Shown: one piece after another, positions 46,022-55,027 of the stretch
Numbering within the stretch: the stretch's first letter is position 1
Layout of the letters: the number at the start of each line of letters is the position of its first letter
Source of the DNA: Stutzerimonas stutzeri KOS6
Lineage (GTDB): Bacteria; Pseudomonadota; Gammaproteobacteria; Pseudomonadales; Pseudomonadaceae
Direction: 5' to 3'
Assembly: GCF_000307775.2 (NCBI RefSeq)
Contig: NZ_KK020675.1
Span: forward strand, 685,281-749,280
Length of the DNA stretch: 64,000 bases
Program-made: the position numbers and the translations under genes
The notes under the pieces: model-generated
Told to the model about the DNA's origin: nothing
Database searches by the model: none
What the model saw: the letters and a program-made list of their open reading frames with translations, nothing else

Positions 46022-46780
46022 TCAGTGCATCACCGAGCCGCCATCCACAACCACGGTTTCCCCGGTCATGAAGGCGCTGTCGTCGCAGGCGAGGAACAGC
46101 AGCGGGCCGATCAGGTCGCCGGGCATCTGGTCACGCTTGATCGCGCGGCTGGCGATCACCGGCGCGGTCAGCCGTTCGCGCATCTCGGCGTTGGCCACCA
46201 CGCCTTCGCTCAGCACCAGACCCGGTGCCAGCGTATTGACCGAGATGCCGTAATCGCCCAGCTCACGTGCCAGCGCGCGGGTCAGCGCGAGGACGGCACC
46301 TTTCGAGGTGACGTAATGCAGCAGGTTCGGCGTGCCCTTGAAGGGCGTGCCGGAGGAGATGTTGATGATCCGCCCGTAACCGCGCTGCTTCATGTAGGGC
46401 GCCACCGCACGGGCGCAAATGAACGGACCGCGCACGTTCACCGCCATGACCTTGTCCCACTCAGCGAGGTCGATGTCCTCGAAGCCCTTCATCTTTAGCG
46501 AAGCGTAGATCGCGGCATTGTTCACCAGCACGTCGATTTGCCCAAAACGCTCCATCGCCGCCGCAGCCATTGCCGCGGCCGAGGACTCGTCGGACACGTC
46601 GGTTTTCAACGCCATTGCAGCGCTTCCCATGCCCTCCAGTTCGGCCACCAGCGACGAGCCATCGAGCACGTCGGCGATGACGATGCGCGCACCCTCGGCC
46701 GCCAAAGCGCGGGCGTAGGTCGCCCCGATGCCCTGAGCTGCGCCGGTGATGATCACGACCTTGTCTTTCATTCGATTCAT
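46022..46780 (-). CDS. short-chain dehydrogenase/reductase (SDR)
   Basis: 252 residues, classical SDR. NAD(P) motif TGAAQGIG near residue 13, NNAA near 87, Ser in NISSGTP and YVTSK (Tyr-x3-Lys, about 157-161). Asp in IVIADV after beta-2 suggests NAD+ preference. GGAGACGTCT precedes the ATG. First-encoded protein left of the TRAP genes on the same strand (61 bp after dctM). May oxidise an alcohol such as a furfuryl or hydroxy-acid substrate. Confidence 0.86.
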   Translation of the reverse strand: MNRMKDKVVIITGAAQGIGATYARALAAEGARIVIADVLDGSSLVAELEGMGSAAMALKTDVSDESSAAAMAAAAMERFGQIDVLVNNAAIYASLKMKGFEDIDLAEWDKVMAVNVRGPFICARAVAPYMKQRGYGRIINISSGTPFKGTPNLLHYVTSKGAVLALTRALARELGDYGISVNTLAPGLVLSEGVVANAEMRERLTAPVIASRAIKRDQMPGDLIGPLLFLACDDSAFMTGETVVVDGGSVMH

Positions 46781-46841
46781 AGACGTCTCCAGTCAGACCC
46801 GGCCACAGGGCCGGGGTATGCATAGCGACCTTGCACAGGCC

Positions 46842-48104
46842 TCATGAGATAAACGCGGTCACCAGGTCCGGCTGCCAGGCGATCAGAATCATCACCAGCA
46901 GGGTGACCAGCAGGAACGGCAGCAGTGGCCGCATGATGTCGCCCGGCCGGCAGCCGGTGACACGGGACGCGACGTAGAGCGCCGCACCCACCGGCGGGGT
47001 GAGCAGGCCAAGGGTCAGGTTGATGCACATGATCACGCCTAGATGGTAGGCGTTGATGCCATAGACCGACTCGGCCACCGGCAACACGATCGGCACCAGC
47101 AGGATCAGCGCCGCGATGCCGTCGAGTACCATGCCCACCACCAGAAGGAGTGCGATCAGCAACAACAGATAGATGAAGGGATCGGACGTCATTCCCTGCA
47201 TGATCGCGCCGAGCTGCTGCGGGATTTGCTCGTAGACGATGACCCAGCCGAAAACCGCCGCCGCGGCGACCAGCGCCAGTACCACACCGCTGTTGATCCC
47301 CACTCGCAGCAGCATGTCTCCCATGCGATCGAGCTTCATCTCGCCATGCGCGAAGCGACCGACCAGCACCGCCATGGCCGCGCCCACCGCAGCGGCCTCG
47401 GTCGGCGTCGCGATGCCGCCAATGATCGAACCGATCATCACCACCGGCACGCTGAGCGACGGTACGCTCCGCACCACATTGCGCACCATCTGCGCGCGGG
47501 TCAGGCGCTCGTTTGGGGGGTACTGGTAAAAGAAGCCAAGCAATGCGATGACCAGGATGAAGCCACCGGCCATCAACAGGCCGGGAACGATGCCGGCGAT
47601 GAACAGGTCGCCGATGGATATCTGCGCCAGCACGCCAAAGATCACGAACAGCATCGACGGCGGAATTACCGGCGCCAGCAGCGCCCCGGCTGCCGTGGTC
47701 GCGGTGGCGAAATTGCGGTCGTAGCCCTTCTGATGCATCTCCGGCACCATCACCTGGGCCATGACCGCCACCTGGGCGTTGGCCGAACCGACGATCGAGG
47801 CCAACATCATATTGGCGAGGATGTTGATGTAAGCCAGACCGCCGCGGACCGAACCGAGAAACACCGACGCGAAGGCGACCAGGCGGCGGGTGATGCCGCC
47901 CTCGTTCATCAGTTCACCGACCAGCATGAACAGCGGGATGGCGAGCAGCCCGTAGTTGTCCAGCCCGCCGAAGAACTGCTGCGGGTAGGAGAGAAACAGC
48001 ACGCTATTGCCGCTGGACTGGATGTAGATCATGGCGCTGACCGCCAGCACCAGCGCGATCGGCACGCCGATGAACAGCAGCACGGCGAAGAGTCCGATAA
48101 TCAT
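46842..48104 (-). CDS. TRAP transporter large permease (DctM family)
   Basis: 420 residues, about 12 membrane segments; DctM signatures VGSANAQVAVMAQVMVPEM, APVIPPSMLFVIFGV and GLLTPPVGAALYVASRV. The start at 48104 (MIIGLFAVLLFIGVPI) lies 4 nt after the DctQ stop. Confidence 0.92.
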   Translation of the reverse strand: MIIGLFAVLLFIGVPIALVLAVSAMIYIQSSGNSVLFLSYPQQFFGGLDNYGLLAIPLFMLVGELMNEGGITRRLVAFASVFLGSVRGGLAYINILANMMLASIVGSANAQVAVMAQVMVPEMHQKGYDRNFATATTAAGALLAPVIPPSMLFVIFGVLAQISIGDLFIAGIVPGLLMAGGFILVIALLGFFYQYPPNERLTRAQMVRNVVRSVPSLSVPVVMIGSIIGGIATPTEAAAVGAAMAVLVGRFAHGEMKLDRMGDMLLRVGINSGVVLALVAAAAVFGWVIVYEQIPQQLGAIMQGMTSDPFIYLLLLIALLLVVGMVLDGIAALILLVPIVLPVAESVYGINAYHLGVIMCINLTLGLLTPPVGAALYVASRVTGCRPGDIMRPLLPFLLVTLLVMILIAWQPDLVTAFIS

Positions 48105-48108
48105 TGCG

Positions 48109-48687
48109 CTATTCCCCCGAGCCGGTGGCGGCCGCAGGCCCGGCACCCGGCGCCGGATGCGGCGCGCGCAGGCTATCGAGCAGGTTGGCCAGTGCATGGA
48201 TGGAGCTGGTGAAGGCCACCAACGGAAGAATCAGCCAGAACCAGAACTTGGCGACGCCGAGCGTTGCGGTCGGTTCCTGGTAGATGAAATTGAAGGACTG
48301 CGCGGCAAACGCGTCGAAGTCGAAACCGTGGCGCCATAACGACAGCGGGTCGAACCACAGGTAGCAAAGCACCAGCAGCGCCACGGCAAAGCCAAGCACC
48401 ACCAGATCGGCGGTGCAGCGCAGCACCTTGCAGGCAGTCTCCGGCACTGCGTCGGTGAGCAGGGTCACGGCGACGGCTTCGCGTGTCTGCAAGGTGACCG
48501 ACAGGCCCAGCATCGCCAACCAGACCATGGTCAGCACCGCCAATTCGTCCAGCCAGAAGATCGGCGCCTTCAGCGCGCGCCCGGCGACGTTGACCAGGAT
48601 CATCAGCGGCAGAACCAGCACCAACGCGCGCAAGGCGGCGCGTTCACCGCGACCAATCAGGTTACTCAGCGCCCGGATCATAGGCAT
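48109..48687 (-). CDS. TRAP transporter small permease (DctQ family)
   Basis: 192 residues with four membrane segments (ALVLVLPLMILVNVAGR; LAVLTMVWLAMLGLSVTL; VVLGFAVALLVLCYL; FWFWLILPLVAFTSSIHAL) and the FWLDELAVLTMVWLA signature. An ATG at 48681 is an alternative start. Confidence 0.9.
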   Translation of the reverse strand: MPMIRALSNLIGRGERAALRALVLVLPLMILVNVAGRALKAPIFWLDELAVLTMVWLAMLGLSVTLQTREAVAVTLLTDAVPETACKVLRCTADLVVLGFAVALLVLCYLWFDPLSLWRHGFDFDAFAAQSFNFIYQEPTATLGVAKFWFWLILPLVAFTSSIHALANLLDSLRAPHPAPGAGPAAATGSGE

Positions 48688-48744
48688 TCTCCCGAACAGC
48701 TTATGCAGGTGCCCCGCGCGCCTGTCACGCCACGGGGCTCGGAA

Positions 48745-49728
48745 TCAAGGTTTGAGATCGGCCGCTTCCCGGCGCAGATCAGCCAGCGCCGGGGCCTTCT
48801 TCAGCCAGATTTCTTCCCACTGCTGCAGCGTGTCGCCGAAGAATTCGGGCCCCACCGGAGTGACCTTGACGCCGGCCTGCTCGATGCTCGCCTGGGTGTC
48901 GGCCTCCGATTTTTCGTAGTCCGCCGTCAGCGTATCGAGGTGCTTGCGGGTCAGTTCACGAATCATCGAGCGGTCCTCTTGCGGCAACTGCGCCCAGACC
49001 CGCCCGGACATCAGTCCGATCACCGGGAACATCATGTGATTGCTCTGCAACACCGTTTTGGCACGCTCGTAGAGGCGCAGCTTCCAGATCAGCTCGAGAT
49101 CGGCATCGACGCCGTCGACCTGGCCGTTGGCCAGGGCGTCATACACGTCTGTAACCGGCATCGGCGTCGAGGCAGCGCCGAGCAGGCGGTAAAAATCCTG
49201 TACCGGCGGGAACGGCGTGATACGGATTTTGCGGCCATTGATCGCCTTGACGTCGTCGGTGGGGAAGGCATTGAGCATCAGCCGCATGCCGGCCACGCCA
49301 TAACCGAGCCCGACGACACCCGCCTTGGCCGGTAGCTGATCAAGCATCCCCTGGGCGGTCTTGCCATTGAGCAACTGACCGGCCTGTGCCACGTCATGCA
49401 CAAGATAGGGGGCGAACAAGGCACCGAAGTCGGGCACCCGGTTCGCCACTTCGGCGGTGGTCATGAAGGCCATGTCCAGCGCACCGGTCTGCAACTGCTG
49501 CAGCATGCGCGCCTCACTGCCGAGCTGGCCGGCGGGAAAGACCACCACATCGTATTTGCCGCCGGAGCGTTCCTTGAGTTCCTCGCCCATGGCCTGTGCC
49601 GCCTGCGACCAGGCATGGGTGCCAGGGACGATCAGCCCCAGCCGCAGGTCCTTGGCCATCGCACCGGCACTGAGCAATAAGGCGGCGGCAGAACATAGCG
49701 CACACAACAATTTCGTTGTCTTCTTCAT
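48745..49728 (-). CDS. TRAP transporter solute-binding protein (DctP family)
   Basis: 327 residues. AAAGGTGAG before the ATG; signal peptide (LLCALCSAAALLLSAGAMA) then DctP pattern (ARMLQQLQTGALDMAFM; GRKIRITPFPPVQDFYRLLG; NGQVDGVDADLELIWKL). The Arg in GRKIRI is the usual carboxylate-binding residue, so the ligand is probably an organic acid. First gene of the leftward dctP-Q-M-SDR operon. Confidence 0.92.
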   Translation of the reverse strand: MKKTTKLLCALCSAAALLLSAGAMAKDLRLGLIVPGTHAWSQAAQAMGEELKERSGGKYDVVVFPAGQLGSEARMLQQLQTGALDMAFMTTAEVANRVPDFGALFAPYLVHDVAQAGQLLNGKTAQGMLDQLPAKAGVVGLGYGVAGMRLMLNAFPTDDVKAINGRKIRITPFPPVQDFYRLLGAASTPMPVTDVYDALANGQVDGVDADLELIWKLRLYERAKTVLQSNHMMFPVIGLMSGRVWAQLPQEDRSMIRELTRKHLDTLTADYEKSEADTQASIEQAGVKVTPVGPEFFGDTLQQWEEIWLKKAPALADLRREAADLKP

Positions 49729-50346
49729 GACTCACCTTTCTTGTTGTTATCGAACAAATGACCGGGCGAAACGGACAGCACCGCTGTCACGCACAGGCGA
49801 TTTTTCACGCGGCGCCAACTGCGATACGCGAACCACGAATGGCCTTCGTCTGCCTCCTCGGCATTTAGCAGGGCATCAAGCGATGCACGGATGACGCTTT
49901 ATTCGCGCAGGGATGTTTATCGCGGGCATACGACTGACGAGCGCGGCCTGGCAGCCGCGACCGCGACGAGAATGGGCAAAAGCATGCGCGCGGTGACATG
50001 AAAGGTTTGCAGGCGCTCGGCGAACGTCCATACACGGGCCTCATTTATTGTTCTTGTGGCCGACCCGGCGACCTTCGACAACTGCGGGCTCGGCTATCTA
50101 TCGCTGGGCATGAACGTAGCGCAAGGCCTCTATCTCGGCCATTAGGGAATAATGATGCAGAGGATCACGGATCGTTATGGGGTGCGCGGACGATTTCCGA
50201 AATCGATGAAAGCCGGTGCCGACGAATCTTCAAATCAATAGCGCGGGACATCGCCGGTTCTGATGGCGCGCATCAGAAAACCTTAATAGGCAGACCTGCG
50301 TGACGCTCCTAGCATGGCCAAAACAATAACCACGAGAGAACTCGCC
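49729..50346. promoter_or_regulatory. 618-bp divergent control region (dctP operon / ubiD operon)
   Basis: No convincing gene. The perfect palindrome CGATTTC-C-GAAATCG at 50191-50205 lies about 140 bp before the UbiD start and is a good candidate regulator site. The region separates the leftward TRAP operon from the rightward decarboxylase operon and is the likely target of the LysR (53417) or AraC (57477) regulator. No clear -10/-35 pair was identified. Confidence 0.4.
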
Positions 50347-51783
50347 ATGCCGTCCATGCCCTCTTCCTCGGCCGAGCCCGCTACCGCTGCCCTGCCTGTC
50401 GGCGCCACCCTGCGCGGCTGGCTGGATCATCTGCAGAACACTCAGCGACTGAGCGTGATCCGCCCAGGCACCGCGCTGCGCTTCGGCGTTGCAGCCATCG
50501 CCAACCGCCTGGACGGTCAGAGTGCGTCGCTGTTCCTGCAGCCCGAAGGGCATCCGATTCCGGTGATTTCGGGACTGCTTTCGGACCGTCAGTGGATGGC
50601 CGAGGCGATGGGTGTCGAACCAGGCCAGGTACTCGCCCGCTTCGAGCATGCCAGCCTCGAGCCGCTGCCCTGGCAGGAAGTGACCGAAGCCGCTTGCCAA
50701 CAGGTGGTGCACCGCGAGGTCGACCTCCTCGCGCAGTTGCCGATCCCCACGCATAACGAACACGACAGCGGCGCCTACATCACCGCCGGTCTGCTGATCA
50801 CCCGCAACCCGCGTACCGGCGTACAGAACGTGTCGATTCACCGCCTGCAGGTCAGTGGCCCCAACCGCCTCGGCGCGCTGCTGCTGCCGCGCCATACCCT
50901 GGCTTACTTTCAGGAAACCGAGCGCAACAACGAGGACCTCGAAGTCGCCGTGGTGGTCGGCTGTGACCCGCTGACACTGATGGCCTCGCAGGCGATCGTG
51001 CCGATTGACCATGATGAGTTGGAAATCGCTGGTGCGCTCCATGGCCGGCCACTGCCGGTAGCCAAGTGCGTCACCAATCGTATTCGTGTACCGGCGGAAG
51101 CCGAGATCGTCATCGAGGGGCGCCTGCTGGCCAACGCACGCGAGGCTGAGGGGCCTTTCGGCGAGTTCCCGCAGTATTACGGTGAGCGCGCCGAGCGGCA
51201 TGTGATCGAGGTCGATGCCGTCACCCACCGCCAGGCGCCGATGTTCCATACCATCGTCGGCGGCGGCCTGGAGCACCTGCTGCTGGGCGGCATTCCGCGG
51301 GAGGCGACCATGCTCGCGCACCTGCGCCGCAGTTTCCCTTGCGTGCGTGACGTCCATCTGGCGCGCGGCGGCGTGTGTCGCTATCACCTGTACGTGCAGA
51401 TCGACAAGCGCTCGGAAGGCGAGGCGAAGAACGTCATCCTCGGTGCCCTTGGGGGCCATTACGACATCAAGCACGTGGTGGTGGTCGACACCGATGTCGA
51501 CATCCACAACCCCACCGAAGTCGAGTGGGCAGTGGCGACGCGTTTCCAGGCCGACCGCGATCTGGTGCTCATCCACGAATCCCAGGGTTCCAAGCTCGAC
51601 CCGTCGACCCGCGACGGCGTTGGCTCGAAGATGGGCTTCGACGCCACCGTGCCGCTGGCCGCACCGCCGATGCGCTTCAAGCGCATCCGCGTGCCGGGGG
51701 AGACCGAAGTGGACCTCGCCGCGGTCAGTCAGCCGGCCGACGCCGACTGGCAGCAACTGTTCGGCCAGCCAAACGATCGCTGA
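50347..51783 (+). CDS. hmfF: UbiD-family prenylated-FMN decarboxylase (HmfF-like)
   Basis: 478 residues from ATG 50347 (GAGAA 7 nt upstream); ATG 50314 is a weaker alternative. The UbiD catalytic Arg-Glu-Glu set is visible: Arg in VSIHRLQVSG (about 165) and the two Glu of EGPFGEFPQYY (about 268 and 273). The family decarboxylates unsaturated or aromatic acids with prFMN, which the UbiX homologue at 54354 would make. In furan loci HmfF turns 2,5-furandicarboxylate into 2-furoate. Other UbiD substrates (pyrrole-2-carboxylate, hydroxybenzoates) cannot be excluded. Confidence 0.75.
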   Translation: MPSMPSSSAEPATAALPVGATLRGWLDHLQNTQRLSVIRPGTALRFGVAAIANRLDGQSASLFLQPEGHPIPVISGLLSDRQWMAEAMGVEPGQVLARFEHASLEPLPWQEVTEAACQQVVHREVDLLAQLPIPTHNEHDSGAYITAGLLITRNPRTGVQNVSIHRLQVSGPNRLGALLLPRHTLAYFQETERNNEDLEVAVVVGCDPLTLMASQAIVPIDHDELEIAGALHGRPLPVAKCVTNRIRVPAEAEIVIEGRLLANAREAEGPFGEFPQYYGERAERHVIEVDAVTHRQAPMFHTIVGGGLEHLLLGGIPREATMLAHLRRSFPCVRDVHLARGGVCRYHLYVQIDKRSEGEAKNVILGALGGHYDIKHVVVVDTDVDIHNPTEVEWAVATRFQADRDLVLIHESQGSKLDPSTRDGVGSKMGFDATVPLAAPPMRFKRIRVPGETEVDLAAVSQPADADWQQLFGQPNDR

Positions 51784-51952
51784 CCGACTCAACGCGCAGG
51801 TGTCGGACACGCACCCCGGGCCCGTGGGCGATCCCGACCTGCAGCCCGCCAGGCTGTTCCGGGATAGGCCCAGCAGGTCATGACCGATAGGGTCGCAGCG
51901 CCTTTTCCAGCGGCAGAACAAATACAAACAGAGCGCCGGACAGGAGATTCAG

Positions 51953-53395
51953 ATGCAGCAGGCACGACATTTCATCGACGGACAGTGGTGCGACGACGGC
52001 CAATGGGCTGACAGTCTCGATCCCGCCAACAGCGAGCTGATCGGGCGCTTCGCCGACGGCGGCGAACAACAGGCCCGCGCCGCGGTCGAGGCCGCCGCAC
52101 GGGCCTTCGAGAACCCGCAATGGTCGCAAAATCCACGCGTGCGTCAGCAGGTAATGCTGGACTGGGCGGCTGCGCTGAAGAGCCACCAGGACGAACTGGC
52201 GAGCCTGCTCACCCGCGAGAATGGCAAGCCGCTGGCGCAATCGCGCGGTGAGATCGGCGGCGCCATATCGGAAATCCTCTATTACGCCGGCCTTGCGCGG
52301 CACAACCCCGGCCATGTGCTGGAAGTCGCCCCCGGCGAGTTCTCCACCATGCTGCGTGAACCGGCCGGCGTGGCCGGGCTGATTATTCCGTGGAATGCCC
52401 CGGCGGTGCTCCTGGCCCGCGCACTGGCGCCGGCGCTGGCGGCCGGCTGCACCTGCGTAGTCAAGCCGGCACCGCAGACGGCACTGTTCAACGCCGCCTT
52501 CCTCACCCCGCTGCTGGAATTGCCGAGCCTGGCGCCCGGGGTGGTCAACCTGTTCGCCGAGACCGGGCACGCCGGGGCCGCTTTTCTTGCCGCCACGCCC
52601 AAGGTCGACGTGCTCAGCTTCACCGGCTCTACCGCGACTGGCACGCAGATCATGCGTGATGCCGCGCCGACCATGAAGAAACTGTCGCTTGAGCTGGGTG
52701 GCAAATCCTGTTGTGTGGTGCTGGAGGACGCGGACATCGCCGCGGTGGCGCCGAAGCTCGCTGCCGCTGCGACCATCATCTCCGGGCAGCAGTGCACCGC
52801 CGCCCGCCGTGTGCTGGTGCATGCCAGCCGCGCAGCGGAAATGAAGCAGGCGCTGGCCGCGGCGCTGGGCGAAGTGCGCCTGGGCCACGGGCTCGAGGTG
52901 GCCACACAGATGGGCCCGCTGATCGACTGGCGTTCGCGCGATCTCGTCGAGCAACGCATTCGCGAGTCGATGGACTGCTGCGACGAGGTGTTGCTGGCAG
53001 GCGCTCGGCCAGGCGATGCGCTGGGCCGCGGCGCTTTCCTCTCGCCAACGCTGATCGCGCATCAGGACAGCGGCGCATTCTTCTGCCAGGAGGAAATTTT
53101 CGGCCCTCTGCTGGTGCTGGAAACATTCGAAGATGAGGCCGAGGCTGTGCGCCGGGCCAACCACAGCGAGTTCGGCCTCTCGGCAAGCGTCTGGACCCGC
53201 GACGGTGCGCGGGCCATGCGCCTGGCCCGCGCCCTGCGCAACGGCACCGTGTGGATCAACGATCACAACAAGCTGTTCGCCGAGGCGGAAACCGGCGGCT
53301 ATCGCAAAAGCGGGCTGGGGCGCCTGCACGGCTACGACGCACTGCTGGATTTTACAGAGCTCAAGCACGTCTACCAGAATGTCGGCACTCTATAG
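51953..53395 (+). CDS. NAD(P)-dependent aldehyde dehydrogenase
   Basis: 480 residues, full length. AGGAG 6 nt before the ATG. Catalytic Glu in LELGGKSCCV and Cys in SGQQCTAARR (about 280), Asn in IIPWNAPA, and EEIFGPLL. Oxidises an aldehyde to the acid; furfural, 5-formylfuroate or an aromatic aldehyde would fit the locus. The preceding 169 bp (51784-51952) show no other feature. Confidence 0.88.
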   Translation: MQQARHFIDGQWCDDGQWADSLDPANSELIGRFADGGEQQARAAVEAAARAFENPQWSQNPRVRQQVMLDWAAALKSHQDELASLLTRENGKPLAQSRGEIGGAISEILYYAGLARHNPGHVLEVAPGEFSTMLREPAGVAGLIIPWNAPAVLLARALAPALAAGCTCVVKPAPQTALFNAAFLTPLLELPSLAPGVVNLFAETGHAGAAFLAATPKVDVLSFTGSTATGTQIMRDAAPTMKKLSLELGGKSCCVVLEDADIAAVAPKLAAAATIISGQQCTAARRVLVHASRAAEMKQALAAALGEVRLGHGLEVATQMGPLIDWRSRDLVEQRIRESMDCCDEVLLAGARPGDALGRGAFLSPTLIAHQDSGAFFCQEEIFGPLLVLETFEDEAEAVRRANHSEFGLSASVWTRDGARAMRLARALRNGTVWINDHNKLFAEAETGGYRKSGLGRLHGYDALLDFTELKHVYQNVGTL

Positions 53396-53416
53396 GTCGG
53401 TATCGACGAGGTTGAA

Positions 53417-54367
53417 ATGGAACTGCGCCAGCTGAAGTACTTCACCTGCCTGTTCGAAGAAGGGTCCGTGACCAGGGCGGCGCAGCGGCTGAATATCGTG
53501 CAGCCGGCCCTGTCGATGCAGATCGCCAAGCTGGAGGAGGAACTCGGCCAGCCATTGTTCGAGCGCACCCCCAAGGGCATGACCCCGACCGAGGCCGGCG
53601 TACAGGCCTATCGCCTGTTCATGCCGATCCTCGGCGAGCTGCTCGAAGCGCGGCAGACGCTGATCGATCGCAGCGGCCAGATCGGCGGGAGGATCAACGC
53701 CGGGCTGATCGCCTCGGCCGCCAACCAGGCACTGGCCAGCACCCTGGCCTACTTCGTCGAGCACCACCCGGACGTCGAGCTGCAGGTCAGCTACGGCTAC
53801 AGCCAGGACCTGATCGACCGCGTGTTGTCCGGCGCGCTGGATTTCGCGGTGATCAACCAGAGTTTTCAGCAGGAACACTTGCACCGTACCGACATCCTCG
53901 ACGAGGAACTGCTGGTGGCGACCGGTGCCACGACCCGGCTGCGGCTGCCCACGCCGATTCCGCTCAGCGCACTGGGTGGCCTCAAGTTGGTGCTGCCTTC
54001 GCGCCGTCATGGTTTGCGTATGGTCATCGACCAGGCGCTTGCCGCGCAGAGCCTGGAGCTGACGCCGCACCTGGAGCTCGACGACCTCACGGTGATCGAG
54101 AGCTTTCTGCGCCGCAGCGACTGGATCAGCGTACTGCCGGCCACCGTGCTGCAACGCGGTCTGGAAGAAGGCGCCTTGCGCGCCTATCCGCTGGCGGCCC
54201 CCGGGATCACGCGGCGCATGGTCTGCGTGCACGACAGCCGTCGCCCGCTGACCCCTGCCGCGACGCTGTTCATCGACATCATCAGCAAGACGCTGGCCAC
54301 TGCACTCAATGCCATCCACTTCTACAAGGAAGGCGCCATTCAGGAATCCGACCATGATCTCAACTAG
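53417..54367 (+). CDS. LysR-type transcriptional regulator of the hmf-like locus
   Basis: 316 residues. Winged helix at 1-60 (MELRQLKYFTCLFEEGSVTR; RLNIVQPALSMQIAKLEEEL), then the effector domain. Opens like the GbpR/CbbR-type aromatic-acid regulators. Unusually it lies in the same direction as, and within, the operon it probably controls (21 nt after the ALDH stop, 14 bp overlap with the UbiX gene). Confidence 0.88.
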   Translation: MELRQLKYFTCLFEEGSVTRAAQRLNIVQPALSMQIAKLEEELGQPLFERTPKGMTPTEAGVQAYRLFMPILGELLEARQTLIDRSGQIGGRINAGLIASAANQALASTLAYFVEHHPDVELQVSYGYSQDLIDRVLSGALDFAVINQSFQQEHLHRTDILDEELLVATGATTRLRLPTPIPLSALGGLKLVLPSRRHGLRMVIDQALAAQSLELTPHLELDDLTVIESFLRRSDWISVLPATVLQRGLEEGALRAYPLAAPGITRRMVCVHDSRRPLTPAATLFIDIISKTLATALNAIHFYKEGAIQESDHDLN

Positions 54368-54986
54368 CCCCCGTCCGCAGCGACTCGTCATCGGCATCTC
54401 CGGCGCGTCCGGCGCAATCTACGGGGTGCGCCTGCTTGAGCTGCTGCGCGACACGCCAATCGAGACCCACCTGGTAGTCTCGAAGTCGGCGCTGATCACG
54501 CTGTCCCACGAAACCGGGCTGACCTGGTCGCAGCTCAAGCCGATGGCCACCGTGTGCTACTCCAATCAGGACATCGGCGCGGCCATCGCCAGCGGCTCGT
54601 TCAAGACCATGGGCATGATCGTCGCGCCCTGCTCGGTGCGTTCGATGTCGGAGATCGCCAGCGGCGTGACATCCACTCTGCTGACGCGAGCCGCCGATGT
54701 GATGCTCAAGGAGCGTCGGCGCCTGGTATTGATGGTGCGCGAGACGCCGCTGCACCGAAATCACCTGCGCACAATGACCGAGCTGGCCGAGCTCGGCGCC
54801 ATCATCGCTCCGCCCGTGCCGGCTTTCTATGCCAGACCGGCGTCATTGGCAGAGATGGTCGACCACACGCTCGGCCGCGTGCTCGACATGTTCGATATCG
54901 AACTCGGGGTGGTCAGGCGCTGGCGCGAGACGCCGGAAGACCTGCCTACCCTCGACGAGGTCGAGGCGATGACCTGCGAGCGCTGA
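54354..54986 (+). CDS. UbiX-family flavin prenyltransferase (HmfG-like)
   Basis: 210 residues. Flavin site VIGISGASGAIYGVRLLELL, MIVAPCSVRSMSEIASGV and MVRETPLHRNHLRTM are the UbiX signatures. Prenylates FMN with dimethylallyl phosphate for the UbiD enzyme encoded upstream in the same operon. The start at 54354 overlaps the LysR gene. A dedicated UbiX beside UbiD argues the decarboxylase is the active pathway enzyme and not the ubiquinone one. Confidence 0.85.
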   Translation: MISTSPRPQRLVIGISGASGAIYGVRLLELLRDTPIETHLVVSKSALITLSHETGLTWSQLKPMATVCYSNQDIGAAIASGSFKTMGMIVAPCSVRSMSEIASGVTSTLLTRAADVMLKERRRLVLMVRETPLHRNHLRTMTELAELGAIIAPPVPAFYARPASLAEMVDHTLGRVLDMFDIELGVVRRWRETPEDLPTLDEVEAMTCER

Positions 54987-55027
54987 TGACCATGCCTGCG
55001 GCCGTCATCAACCAGTCGTTCCCTGGC

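Noticed and set aside
50230-51927. 565-codon minus-strand frame opposite the UbiD gene
   Set aside because: Antisense of a clear UbiD gene.
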